NCBI GenBank assembly: GCA_038503035.1
Contig: JAVSML010001079.1
Span: 1-64,000, forward strand
Direction of reading: 5' to 3'
Length of the DNA stretch: 64,000 nucleotides
Source: Crocodylus rhombifer
Taxonomy: Eukaryota; Chordata; Crocodylia; Crocodylidae
Numbering within the stretch: the first letter of the stretch is position 1; the number at the start of each line of letters is the position of its first letter. A program made the position numbers and the translations under genes. The notes beneath the pieces were generated by a model, which was given only the letters and a program-made list of their open reading frames with translations, searched no databases and had not been told where the DNA came from. Positions 47,230 through 59,814 of this stretch are shown here, one piece after another.

Positions 47230-49232
47230 TACCACTCCACCACTGTGTAGGGATCCTAAAGTGAGCGTAAATTTTGTTCCCATCCACTTTAAAGCTACTT
47301 GACATTGTCAGGATGGTAAATATAAATGAGAACCAGTCCCATTGCATTAAAAATCAGATCACCTTGAGCGTGGGACCCACTGGGAGAAGCAACATTCTCC
47401 AGCAGAATGCTGTTTTGTTTGCTTGAATTAAAAATGTAAATATTTTTAGGCTGTGAATGAAGAATGGAGAGAAAAGGAAAGATTAAAAAATATTATGCAC
47501 TTCCGATTTTTAGATTTATGCTCTTCCTCATAAAAGTGTGAGTGACATTTATTTGGCTGGCTGCATAATCCATGTTAACAAGACAATTAGTATGTGATGA
47601 AAGTTATTATTTTCCTCGGCACGTCAATGTCGGGGCTGCTGCTGGATTTGGAATAGAGCCTTGGTTCATTTCTTATTTGCAGTAAAAGATAATATTGAAT
47701 TTTTCTCCAAAGATCTTGACAGCATGTAATTAATACTTTTCTGCTTTAAATAAAATTGAGCAAAACACAACAACCCAGATAAAAAAAATCCGACAAAAAT
47801 GAATATTTCTTTTTAAATTGTATTTTGAGTGAATGTAGTCCTTGGGAAAGGTAACTGATTGACAGTTATGGGTGACTGTGGTTCTCTGTTTATTCACAGA
47901 ACAGGTAAATGGAGCATCAAGCTTTCTCAAAGCACCACAGCATATCTATACTATGATGTTTTTGCTGGAGTTTCTTATCATTGCTGGCACTGGTGCAGCC
48001 CCATTTATGATAAAAAATGGTTGGAAGCACAGTGCAAACAAGGCTGCACAAGTCTTCTCTTTTATCTAACACTCATTTGATGGAGTGAAGTCACAAAATG
48101 CCTAACATGGCAGTGGTCACCACTCCCTTGACTCTTTAGACTTCTTTGCAATTGTAGCTCCTAACTGGTTGATGGTGAAAAAACCTGGCAAAAAAATCCC
48201 TGTACTAAACAAAACCTGTGTGTGTGCTATAGTGCTTCATGTTACAATGAATGCACAAAAGAAGCTCAAACAAGTTACATCATTCTCAGCTGCTAGAAAT
48301 CTTTGGAGCTGCATTGCAATCTGCACCAGACCAGCTGAGATCTGGGACATTTCTCTCTGTTCTGTTCAGTCCCTGCGGTTTCTTCAGGAACCATTAATTA
48401 CCAGATGTGGTGTTTGTCTACATGCAGTAGGAATTGGATTAAGACCACTATTCACACAGTCCTGAAGTAAGCCTGTGGCCTAATTACTGTCAGATCCTGC
48501 ATTTAGTTGCATCAGAATAGGAATCCAGTGGAGAAAAGCTTTGCAGTATGTTATCAATTTGTACCTCAATTTCCACAACTAAAATGGAAGCAATGCTATA
48601 TGCTCCTTTGTAAAGGGAGCCCAGACTTTCTATTTTCACACGGCCATGATGCTAATGGGATGCTACACCAGTACAAATAATAAGTTGTAGAAGATATCAT
48701 AGCAATATGTACATGTAGGTAGCCTGGCATTTTCGATTATGAAAGATTTTTGCAATCATTTCTTGGGAAGTTCTGACATCTGTAAGCGCTTGCTGCAGAC
48801 TTGTTGAAATTCAGCAGGGAGAAAGTCCTCAAGCTAAAGAAATGTCTTTTCTTTGTCCCATGAGATTTAGCAGAAGGGTGGGATCTTGCTGAAGGCTTGT
48901 TGGGTGACCCATTTTTTAATGCTTTTTTTTTTTGTACAACTTCAAAGGGCTATGTGGGGAAATGAGGAGTCTCAGCTGAAGGCTGACATGCCACAGCTCT
49001 GAACCATATGAGAAGCCATGTCTGGCTATTGGAAACACCAAAGTATGGGGGACTAGTGCACCGTTGGGCCATGAGGGGATTTGGTAAATGTGTGGAAGGG
49101 TGTTGCCACATCTGTTTCACAAGAGTGTTTGTGAGGTTGCCAAGTCAAACAGTTAAACATTAAGCCATGCCAAAATTTGAGTTGTAGAGAGAACTTTAAT
49201 TTGGCCCCCTTGCATGGATGCATTATGATAGC
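47230..49232. other. No gene seen; 47395-47760 a candidate conserved noncoding block
   Basis: 47395-47760 is AT-rich, lacks any repeat signature and contains several TAAT/ATTA homeodomain-like cores (TAATCCATGTTAAC, ACAATTAGTATG). Only a comparison across species would tell if it is conserved. The rest to 49232 is unassigned. Confidence 0.3.
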
Positions 49233-50362
49233 CTTTCATTCAAGGGCAGGCAAAACAGAGCCTGCAGGCTGGATCTCGCCCACAAGGCCATTCTATCCAG
49301 CCTGCAGGACCCCTAAAAATTTTGGAAATTAATATTTATTTGCTCCTGGTTGCCTGTCAAAGATGACAGGAACCAGGGGATAGAAGGACTTTGGGGGAGC
49401 TGCAGAACCAAGCAACCCAGCCCTGACCCACCTCCAGCCATTTCCTTGCCTTTCTGCCCCAATGCTGCTCAAGTGCCACATAGCCCTGGGTTGCATCACC
49501 GGACTGGGGACCATGGGCCGTGCCAGTATCCTGGGGCCAGGAGCAGGAGGGTGTGTGTGTAGGCAGGGGCAGAGGGTGTGTGTAGACATGGGCAGAGGGT
49601 TTGTATGTGTATAGGCAGGGGAAGAGTGTGTGTATAGGTAGGGGCAGAGGGTGTGTGTGTGTGTGTGTGTATATGTGCGTGTGTTTTTAGGGTGAGTCCC
49701 ACACGCACACCCCACCATACACATGCACTCACCCCCCCTCGCACTGCCATATACACAGACCCCCCCACCCACACCCCACATAGCTACCCTCCCCCACACA
49801 CTCTAGCCACCCTCCCCCCACATACAGCTTTCCACAAACCCCATACCCACCCAAACCAACATAGCCACACACATACGTGCATGCTCCCTCACCGCACACC
49901 CACACCTTTCCACACCCTCCCTCACACCCCACATACCCATACACTCACAGCCCCCAACAAATCTATAACCATCTGCCACAACATACAAGAGTAAGACTTC
50001 ATTTTAAGCTATTGTGCAACACCTCTATGTACATTATACAAACATATGTAAATCAGGACAAAAATATTTTTTAAAATCAAATTAATGAATGTTGTAGATA
50101 TTTTCTTTTAGAATATAATTTGGTATTTTTCTGCTTCTGAGATGGCAAAACCCCTTTCTGAAAGGAGTACATCTGGGAGCAAGGGGAGGGACTTCTGGTG
50201 GCAAAGGTCAGGGGTTAGAGGGCTGGACTTCTGGTCACAAGATGGCAGCCAGGGAGTGGGGTAGCTGTCAAGGGATGGGACTACCCATGTGGCCCTAGAC
50301 AGCTTACCCAAACTTGGTAAGTGGCCCTCCGCCTGTAATAATTGCCTGCCCCTGCTTTAATT
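49233..50362. mobile_element. hAT element with CA/TG-expanded core
   Basis: The element runs 49241-50354, with left end CAAGGGCAGGCAAA and right end ATTGCCTGCCCCTG. Flanks CTTTCATT (49233-49240) and CTTTAATT (50355-50362) match at 7 of 8 positions. Between 49549 and about 49680, units containing GGCAGRGGGTGTGTGT repeat at roughly 30 bp. From about 49700 to 49970 the sequence turns CA- and C-rich, so the two halves are complementary in composition. Frames of up to 156 codons on both strands (Thr/His- or Gly/Val-rich) come from this. Confidence 0.88.
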
Positions 50363-51639
50363 TCAACTTTGTACAGTATTTATTTCCCCACGGGGATCCT
50401 GACTCATTCAGTGCATGGAGCAGACGGTGCTTAGATAATGAATCAGGACTGCATGGTAAATGAGGCTATTAGTGGGATTACTTCATTTCTATTAGGAGTC
50501 AAAAGGTGTGCAGTTGGAAAGGAGGCCACCTCAGGAAGACACAGAGAGACTTGAAATTCAGGGAAGAAAATGGCATGTAGAATTCGATGTTCTTTCCAAC
50601 ATACTTTCTATGTGATCCTGGGCAAACTGCTGGTAGGTGGTTATTCACCCCATGGTCCTCAGTAATACTGGGAAATCAAAAAGCACACACTGGTGTTTGA
50701 TTTGCAGAAGTAGAGAGTGTTCGCAACCGCAATTGAAAAGCAATGGGAGCTCTAAATCCTCAGCACCTCAGGGAGCAATAGACAATGATCTGGAGGAAAT
50801 AGTATAGCAGTGGGCATGCAGAGGTCCTGGGATCTTACACTGGTTCTGCCACTGTTTTGCTCTGTGCTTTACCTAAGTCTCCCCGTCTAATAATTCTGTC
50901 TTGTATCTCAAGGAAGTTATGGAGATAGTGATTAGTATTTGTGAGGCAGAAAGGTAGTGATCACTCTACAAAAGACTACAAGGAAATGAAGGTTCAATGC
51001 ATGATATGCAATTAGCAAGCCAGGGTGCCTCTTTGTACAAGGATAAAAAATATATTAAACAGCATTCTGGTTCTCTGAAGGCTGTATAACCTATGTTCTG
51101 AATGAGTAAGGGGTTCTTCAGGGAAAAAAAAGAATACTATGTGATGAAAACTTGCCTTAATTCATCTTCATGAATGAGCTGAATAAGAGTTGCGCAAACA
51201 TCATGGGAGGTGACATGTTGGAATTGGAGCAGGGGGAAGCCCTATGTCAACCAAATGTCAAATTCACGTCTGCATAATTCCATTGAGTCTAGTAGAGGTA
51301 AACCAGGGTGAAATTAGGCCTGCAATCTCTGACAAATAGCAAATATGGCAGGGAACGTGCTGAAAAACTTCACAGAGATAAAAAGATTTGGAGTTAAGTA
51401 TGAAAAATGTAAGTTCCTGGCAGCATGACAACCCCCCTTCAGAATCCTGTTTCAGTTCCTATGCAAGATTGTTTTCTTGAAGAAAGTCACTAGCTTCCTA
51501 ACCAGATGCTGCCATGACTTGCACATATGTGTGTCTAGTTATGCATGCAGACATAAATGTCACTGCATTGTCTGTTTTCTTTTGATTCAGAATTATAAAT
51601 TTTACCAACCCACTACCTGAAAATAATCTTTAGTGAGGA
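50363..51639. other. No gene seen; MIR remnant inside
   Basis: Unassigned apart from the MIR-like segment at 50800. TATGTGATCCTGGGCAAACT near 50610 also resembles MIR. Confidence 0.35.
50800..50935 (+). mobile_element. MIR/CORE-SINE remnant
   Basis: GGGATCTTACACTGGTTCTG, CCACTGTTTTGCTCTGTGC, then CTAAGTCTCCCCGTCTAA in MIR order; strongly diverged. Confidence 0.5.
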
Positions 51640-52751
51640 TTTTTTAATCACACTAGAGCTGGCTCATGTGGGAAAATTTAATTTCGCCTGTTGGCAGCCT
51701 GATATGTCTTCTTTCTGTTCAATCTAGGCACAGTTCTGCTGCAGTTAAGTCATCTGTATTTTTAACTGCAGCAGGAGCAAAATCAGTCATTTTTTGGTCA
51801 TCTTTAAGAGGACTGCTGTCAGACCACATGCCCGGATGAGCACGTGAAAAGAGGTTAATTCCATCCGTCAGGGGATCAGGCTAAGTCACTTTAATCAAGA
51901 CATGCAACTATGAGCTTTGCCTCTTACTGACTCCCCACAGATTTTTGCAGGAACAGAGGTTTCTGTGTTCTCTTGCTGGTGAAGTGCTAAAATAAAATTG
52001 TCCCTAACAACTCTAAAAGTAAATAATTTCTGCAAGGTTTGTCATTGTGTCTGGGTGGATCATTGTTATTATTTTCATAATTATGCTATTCTCCATCTGC
52101 TTGATGAGGCTGATGTCTGGTTTCATCTGTTTCTAGCCAATCTTTCCCCAGCATCTCTGCAAAAGGCAGCCAGACTATGCCGCAATTAGGCCATTTTCCA
52201 GACATATAAATGACAGTGTTTAATGTGTGTGTATTTGTCTTTTATTGGTGAGAAAAGAACCACTGCTTCAGTTTCAAGAAACAAGCAGCTCCTTGGGAAG
52301 AAACACCTAGTGTGGTATTGTAATGGGTCTAGACAGAACTGGTGTCTTTGGGAAATCTCCCAGGACAGCGATGGTGGAAACAATAGTGTAGACAGGGCTC
52401 CAAGTCAGTCATGAGTATTTAATCGCTGTGGGATCAGGTAAAACTGCCTGGAGTCTTTTTCCATAGTATCATTCCTACTGTGCCTACTGTGGGTAAAGCT
52501 TCAGTGTTGTTACAACAGCATTGGGGAATTTCCTCCTAGTGGAAGGCAGTTTCAAGAACTGGTGGCGAGTTCCTAGGAATTGGCACCAGGACTGCAAGCA
52601 CAGGCACAGTCACTGCAGTGTGCAGTGGCTTGAGTTTCTCCCAGGGTAGAGTTTATTTCTTTTTTTATTTACATGATAAGAGCACCAAGACTCAGAGGGA
52701 ACTTTGTTGGACATTTCAATAGGAGAGTGTTTTCTTATGGTTCCTTAAAGG
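51640..52751. other. No gene seen; includes a perfect 13-bp hairpin
   Basis: CTGCTGCAGTTAA at 51736-51748 recurs inverted at 51762-51774 with a 13-nt loop. The neighbourhood to about 51910 is free of repeat signatures. Remaining sequence is unassigned. Confidence 0.4.
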
Positions 52752-52830
52752 CAGTGGTTCCCAACCTTTTTTATATTGTGGACTGGCATGGGAGTGGGAT
52801 GGAGCACACAGAACTGGCTGCATCCATCCT
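52752..52830. mobile_element. hAT end without partner
   Basis: CAGTGGTTCCCAACCTTTTT is a typical hAT terminus. No inverted partner or TSD was found downstream, so the element is truncated or too diverged. The end given is arbitrary. Confidence 0.5.
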
Positions 52831-53265
52831 GGGGCTGCCCCACTGCCCAGCTTTAACCCCACACATGCTGCCGGCTATTTTAGAACATAGCTGCTGTGGT
52901 TCCCTTTTCCCCAAATCTGTACCAGAGCTCTGAGATGGAAGGAGATGGATATTGGGCCACCACCATGGAGGAGTCCTCTGGGCCAGATCTGTTCAACCAT
53001 CTCATCCTGTTTCTTTTCAGGCTATGTCAAACTACGTTCCCATTGTGTCCTAGCAGGGATGCTCCCAAGCTAGTTCTTCCCACCTACTTTGACCTTCATG
53101 TGATAAATCTGGAAATGTTCCAGTGCAGCTGTTTCAGGGTTGTCTCAGTGGCCATTCCCGAGCACACTGGAGACTGAGATATCAAGAACAACTGTTCCTG
53201 TAGCAATGCATTTCTGGGTTTGAAACCTGGGAAAAGGTCTGGACAACAAGGGCATGCTTGAAGAC
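52831..53265. other. No gene seen
   Basis: Unassigned; may include the body of the hAT element starting at 52752. Confidence 0.3.
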
Positions 53266-54444
53266 ATGCTGGGTAGGACTGTGTGAAATTTTGCCTGGTG
53301 TTTCATTTTGAAGCTGTTTTGATGTGTTTCAAGCTTGAAACAGTGAAATTGAAATGAAACAAAAGCCTCCAAAACAGCTTCAAAATGAAACAAGGGCACT
53401 CAAAACATTTTGAAAGTTTCAAAATGTTTGAAGTTTCAAAGCCAGGCTTATTTGGCTTCAGTGCTGCACCCTCCTTGGGTCAGCTCTGGTGTGGGGGTCA
53501 GCTCTGGTATAATCCTGGGGTTGGATCTGGTGCGATCCCAGGGAGAGGTGGGTTCCTGCACAAGCTGTTTTGCCCCGGGCCAGACCTGACCCAAGGAGGG
53601 TGTGGTGCCTGGGGCAAATCAGCTCATGTGGAGACCCGCCCCTGCCTCGATCCCACATGGGCCCCCACATGAGCTGATTTGCCTTGGACTCATACCAGAG
53701 CTGACCTAAGGAGGGTGCAGGGCCCGGAGCAAATCAGCTCATCGGGGGCCCGTGTCCCTGGGAGCACTGGCACAGCCCCTGCAGTCCTCCTGGAGGAGTG
53801 GGTGAGCCCCCAATCTGCCTGCCAGATGACAGGAGGCTAGTGCTGCTGGCTGGCGCCAATGGCAGCACTGATCTTCCCAGCACTGGGTGTGGGCTGCACC
53901 CAGTGCCATTCCAGGCAGCAGGAGCAGCCTCCTGTCATCTGGCAGGCCAATTTCCGGCTCCTTCTGGGCTTGCAGGGGGCTGCCAATCTGCCTGCCAGTT
54001 CACAGGAGGCTGGTGATGCTGGCTGGGGACAGCACTGGGTGCAGTCCATGCCGGAAAGATCAGTGCTGCCACTGGCCCCAGCCGGCAGCACCAGCTTCCT
54101 GTCATTCAGCAGGCAGATCAGGGGCTTGTCTGCACCCCCGGGAGGGCTGTGGGAACTGTGCCAGCCTCCTCAGGGTGCAGGTCCCTGATCTGCCTGCCTG
54201 ATTACAGGAGGCTGGTGCTGCCAGCTGGGACCATCAGCAGCACTGATCTTCCTGGTGCTGGGTGCAGAATAGCTTATGGGCAAAATGTGGAAACAGCATT
54301 GAAACAGTGAAACAGTTTTGATGAAACAAAATGGAACAATGCTTTCAAAATGAAACAAAACTGGAAACGAAACACTGTTCTGTTGAAATGTTGAAACAGA
54401 AGTTGAAGCAGAACCGTGCTGTTTCGCACAGCCCTAATACTAGG
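53266..54444. mobile_element. hAT element, third large copy of the TAGGGCTGTGC group
   Basis: The element spans 53274-54436, with left end TAGGACTGTGTGAAA and right end TTTCGCACAGCCCTA. Flanks ATGCTGGG and ATACTAGG agree at 6 of 8 positions, the two changes being transitions. Sub-terminal zones hold GAAACAGTTTTG-type words as in 36196-37366. The core repeats CTGTCATCTGGCAGGC and AGCACTGATCTTCC words in direct and inverted orientation. Open frames on both strands are by-products; no transposase. Confidence 0.85.
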
Positions 54445-54658
54445 GACATGATATAAACCTGCCATCTTTAAGATAGCAACCAACACTTTTTTTCTGCATT
54501 TGTTCTCTCCTCTTTTCTATTCTGGATAGTATTATTCAAGCTAGCTAGTTAAAGCTTGCTCAGGTACCTCTGGATAGGTGTCAACCACTACAGCATAGAT
54601 ATGCCTACATGGCCAGAGGGAGGAGGAAACAAGGAGAATAGGGTTACTATTACTATTG
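54445..54658. other. No gene seen
   Basis: Unassigned. Confidence 0.3.
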
Positions 54659-54977
54659 CAAACATCCTAAAGCTATATTGATACATTGCAAATGAGCATT
54701 GTCAGGTGACGCCAAAACACCTCAAAAACAGAAGTCAGGGCCTGGTTGAGCAGACCTTCCATCAAGCAAAATTAAACTAGTGGCTGAACATAAAGTATAC
54801 ATAAAGCAACGCTAGGAGCAAAATAGCAATTATTCCTAAAAGTAGTTACACAGTAGTTTATCCTGGAATGGTTCCTGCTAAATGCATCCCTGATACTGGA
54901 CTGAACTTGCAACATAATTAGTGTCACAAACATCTTAAAGCTAGATTGATACATTGCAAATGAGCATTGTCAGGTGA
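54659..54977 (+). repeat. 51-bp direct repeat pair, 268 bp apart
   Basis: 54659-54709 and 54927-54977 share CAAACATC, TTGATACATTGCAAATGAGC and ATTGTCAGGTGA, differing at two of 51 bases. This suggests a recent local duplication or the ends of an element. Confidence 0.85.
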
Positions 54978-57590
54978 TGGCAGAAATTACATGGGAGCAG
55001 CTGGAAATGATCTCTTGAATCTGAGATGTGGCACTGCATGGTAACTATTAATAATAACTCTGAAAAACAAAAGGGATGTCCAAACTAGCACCATATATAG
55101 TAGGTAACAGTGGGGAGGTATCTCCTTGATTATGAATCTTGATACCTGCTCCGGGGCTCAGATTCTTGGGTCATACAAATTACCATAAATTAATTGATTT
55201 CAGTACTGGTCCAAGTTTTTGAAGCTTTGTTTTCCAAGGCAGAGGGTTTCTTATCCTACATACTCTTGTTGAATTTGATAGTTCAATACTAAGTTGTGTA
55301 ATTTAGCATAGGATTTCAAGTCTGAGGATTTAAAGGAAGAGTTAACCAGTTGTCTATTAAGGGTTATACTTTGCTGATGTATCAAGTCCCAGACTTCCAG
55401 TTCTCAGATGTAGATCGCATGTGCAAAAAAATGCACATCTTACTATGGAATTCACTTTACAGTTCTGTTTGTGCACACTTTTTGTAGAAGGTAGATCAGG
55501 CTCCAGATATTTGATCTCTAACAGATTATGCATTTATGCTATCAGATTTTGTATACAGTGTTTTACTTCTACTGGGAACGTTTGCCAGACACATAATTTG
55601 TTTCAGTAAAGATATTGCTGCCTCTTCAGCCTGAGTGGTTAGCTGAAGTTTGGAGTCTGGCAGAGTTATTTTTGTTAGGATGAGAAAACAGTGATATGAA
55701 TCAGCTATATTTTAATGTAGACTTTTTATTTACCAAAAAACGTACACACAATCTTGCTTCCCAGAATACATAAATGATTAACAGTAGGCAGTTTTCTTGC
55801 TCAGAAATCAGCAAGTCTGCTGCTCCAGCAAATTCTGCACCCAAAACACTGCCCCACTGCTTTCTCTGTAATATTTGCATCTTCTAGCTTCTGCCTCCAA
55901 CACACAGCACCTCCAGCTGAAATCCCAGGCCCTGCAATTAGGAAGCTGCCTCTGTCCATGTAAGAAGTTCACCTCATGCTTTCATGTGTTTTCACTTATA
56001 AAGGGCCTTGGTTCCTAGTTTCTGAGCATGGAGCAATACTCGGCACATTGGCTTTAAGGAAATCTGTGATTGTCTTTTGATGTAAAACTTACCTGAGAGC
56101 AGCCACTAACACCTGTTTTGTATAGTAACAGGAAAAAAATGAGTCCTTCGTGAAGACTGCCAACAAGAGGATGGAGTCAGTTTTGATAGTGATGATACCG
56201 ATGAATGGTTCATAGCAGCCCATAGAAGAAGGGAATCCTCCATTAAATTAAAGCCCACCACATTTGGAAGAAGGAAGATGAACTATTGCTTTTTTGAATC
56301 TTCAGCTCACTGCTGCAGGAAATTATGGAAGCAAAGAGTTTAAAAAGGTTTTTAAAAAGAAAGTTAGCAATGACCCATCTAGCATTATGCAATTGAATTG
56401 TCTAGGATAAAATTTACAAGAGCTTTGCATTCTTATGCATCAGGCCATAAACTAATTACTATCTTTTGCCAGAAGTTTTTTTTCCTCTGTGGCATTGTAT
56501 TGCCAGTTAGGTCCATTGCTGAGGTTTGATGCTTTTCCTCCAAAAAATACATTCACAAATGAGAGTCATTAGGAACAGAGTACTGACTTGGCAATTGCTG
56601 CATCCAGCAAGATCTTTTCTGAGATCCACTATTCATAGCACACAGGCTGATAGTAACACCACTCAGGTTCTGCACGAGTGACAGAGGTAAATGCCTTTCT
56701 AGTCCATTATTTGTCGTCTAAGATATGTAACAACTCATCTTACTGGAGTGATAATCCATTCCTAGCCTACATTATTTTACAACAACAGCCTCTTGCATCT
56801 CCTTAGACCATCTCCTTCCCTCATCTTAGCAAAGTAACTTTGTTTGGAACTGCAGTGGTCTCCTGAGTTATTAGCTCTGTCCCTGTGTCTAATAAAGGAG
56901 AGGTTGCTTGGTTATAGACAGTGAAAAACAATTTTCAGATGTTGCTGCTACTATCAGCAGGGTGTAATAGAAACTCATTATAGTTCGCAAGTCTAACTTA
57001 ATTACATTTTTCTCAAGAACACTATGCTGGCTCAGCGTGGAGTGGGACTCATCTACATACATTCAGGCTCAGGCTTATCAAAACTCATTAATATCTCAGT
57101 GAAATCATAGAAAAAGCTATTGGTCCTTGCGCTCAGCTAAGCAGTCTGCCAATGAGTGGGTGAGTTTTATGTAACGTGGATCTGGCTAGGAATACCAAAA
57201 CTCAAGATCTGGTTTAAAGGAGAATAAGGTGGTGTCTTGTTCTTTTTATTGTTGTGATTCTCCTTGGGTAGTAACAATGGTTTAAAATTAACATTTTCTT
57301 TCTCTCGGCCAAATCTGGAAAGCAACAGGTGAGAGAACATTGATTGAAGGGGAAGAAATCAGCCATGGAAAAACAACATTATTGCACTTTCCTCTGAGTG
57401 GATCCCTGTAGACAAGTCATTGGTGATGCTGTTATTGATATCATAAATAGGGTTGATGTCTAGAATCATCACTGGAGAAACACAGTGCTGATTGTGAAAG
57501 GGGAAGAGACAGCCCCAACCCGACTTTCCTGATCACTCACTGCAGGAGGCCTACTGAGTGGTAGCTGCAGGTGCACGCTGGGATGGCAGA
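54978..57590. other. No gene seen
   Basis: AT-rich stretch with no repeat signature, coding frame or RNA gene that I recognise. Confidence 0.35.
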
Positions 57591-58400
57591 CTCAGGTGCA
57601 CCATTTTCAGAGTAGCCTAAGCCTGCAAATCAATGGGGAGAGGAGGCAGGGCCTGAGAGAGGAGCGGGCCCATGAAAAGGTGGCCAGGAGAGCAGCTAGA
57701 GGTGGTGTGAAAGAGAGAGAGCCAGGCATTGGGGGAATGCTGTGAGACATCGCTGGGCAGGAGGAGCTGCATGCTGAGGCAGTGACACACCCTGGTGAAA
57801 CCCCAGGAGGAAGAGTAGAAAATGCTGCCAAGTATGGCAAAGAAGGGGCAGCGGCATGCCCTGGAGAAATCCTGGGAGGAGGACCGAGAAGCGCCTCTGA
57901 ATGAGGTGAAGAAGAGGCAGTAGCACGCCACAGAGGAACCTTGGGAGGAAGAGCAGGGAATGCCACTGAGCATGGTAAAAGAGAGATGCAAGGCACCAAG
58001 GACAGGGGGAGTGGGCGGTGTGTCACAGAACCACCATGCCAGCAGAGAGCCAGCCCCTGAGGAGGGTCGGAAGCCCAGGACCAAGCCAGGCAGCAGATCA
58101 GTTGGCAGTGGGGGGCCATGGGACTATGGCAGCCTACTGCCAAAGGTGGGGAGCTGAGCAACATCAGGGTGAGACCAGGAGTGACCCAGACATACCCAAC
58201 CTCAGGTCAGATGGGGCCAAGATGGTGACCACCCATAGGAGGGCCTCACGTGATGGCTATAAGGGGTGCAGTGGGGAGCTGCTGAGCCTCTCAGGCACAG
58301 CTTAAAGGGGGAGGCAAGAGGCACCTAGCCAGGGGCCTGTGGTCCTGGAAGGCAAGACCCAGGGGCCCACCAGTGAATCCTGATTGATTTTTGTTGATGT
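57591..58400. repeat. GC-rich repeat region around a 69-bp minisatellite
   Basis: Three units of 69 bp start at 57779, 57848 and 57917. Each begins GCAG(T/C) and carries a GGGAGGA(A/G)GA word about 30 bases in. Sequence before and after (57600-58380) is purine-rich, of unknown origin. Because 69 is a multiple of three, the minus strand has two long overlapping frames (185 and 155 codons) with a 23-residue period. They show no domain similarity and I do not call them genes. Confidence 0.8.
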
Positions 58401-59814
58401 TTACTTCTGAGTTTCCTGTTCCTCAAGATTGAGTTGAGTCCAGTTGTAGAGGCCACAATGCACAGATAAAGGATGGCTTACAAGGAGCCAGTGGCCAGGA
58501 GTTCTCCACCCCTCAGTGGCAGGACTTTACAGATGAGAAGCTATCATCTGTAAGTGAGACCTCAGGATATCAATGTCTGTCTTGGCCATGGATGTGGTAA
58601 GAGTGGGGTAAAAGGGAGGTGGGAGCCCCATGAAGAAACCAAGGTGTGGGATCTCACAGGCCACCTGCCAGGAACTGTCTCCCAAGAAGAAGAACATCAA
58701 TTTGAGGTAGGTGAGTGGGAACAGCAACCAGAACGTGGGACCCCCCAAAGTGCTAACTCAGGGTCCCACCCTGATGTTGCTGTGGGGCAGGGTGCTGGTC
58801 AAGTGGATCCCAAGCCCTGCAACACTTACCAGTGACACTGATGCAATTCTTGTTTCTATTTTAAATAATGTAAATGAGGAGGTTGCAGGAAGGAAATATA
58901 AGACCAGGAATTATCCCACTGGGGAGGCGGCGGGAGGGGCAGGGGGAATGGGATGACAAAGGAGATAGGAAATAGTTCTGAAACAAAACAGGAATAATGA
59001 ACAGAAGATCAGAGCTGGTAGTATCTTCTTATCTTCTTTATGATGATCTACACAACTTACAAGGGTTACCACTTGGACAATCAATAAAACCAGTGCATTT
59101 TATTATTTTTTTGTAGTTACATGTATTGGCAATGTGATAGAAACTGCAAAGGATTGATTCACAGATGTATTTCCTTATGAGCTGCTTGTGGTTTATTAAG
59201 AAGATCAAGGTAACAAGTGCTACATTACTGATCATACCCACTGGGACATTTCCCTTCTTTATTTTTGATGAAAACCTGTTGTCATTATTTTATTTTCCTC
59301 TTTTTTTTTTTTGCCTTTCCAAAAGGTACCTGTAAGTGCAATAATGAAGTCAGTGTGAGGAGTATCAATCAGGGCTTTTAAGTGGCAGACACAAGGGTGG
59401 ACATGGGTGTGGGTGTGGGAAGAGGCATGAATGGGTCAGTGTATTAACAAAGTGCATTTATTTGCTACTGCATTTCCTTTCAGGCTCAATGTAGAGTGCT
59501 GTGTGGATGACTCTTAGCACTGTTTGAAAGTTAGATCATCTTCTACTGCTAATACCTCTCTTTGTAAGGGAACCAAGACAGCCCCTAAAATTTGCAGGGC
59601 ACCATGCAAAAGTACAGCCCTATGGTACACCTCTTTCCTTGAGGATCCTGATAGTAAAGGCAGGAAGAAACCTGATGTTCTTTAAAAATATGTTTTAGTG
59701 GAAGAAAAGATGATGCTCTTGGTCCAAGAGAATAACCAGGAAGCATAGCATGAGCATATGCTGAGAATGGTGGGTGGTTCCACAGCCCAGATACCTTAAT
59801 CCTACAGATCATTT
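58401..59814. other. No gene seen
   Basis: Unassigned; includes a T-run near 59300. Confidence 0.3.

Noticed and set aside
49329..49994. Thr/His-rich 156- and 113-codon frames resembling a low-complexity protein
   Set aside because: They translate CA/TG repeats inside the hAT at 49241-50354.
57779..57985. CRISPR array
   Set aside because: The repeats are contiguous 69-bp tandem units without spacers, in vertebrate DNA.
57607..58164. 185-codon minus-strand frame
   Set aside because: Open because of a 69-bp GC-rich repeat; no domain, and an overlapping frame on the same strand is nearly as long.
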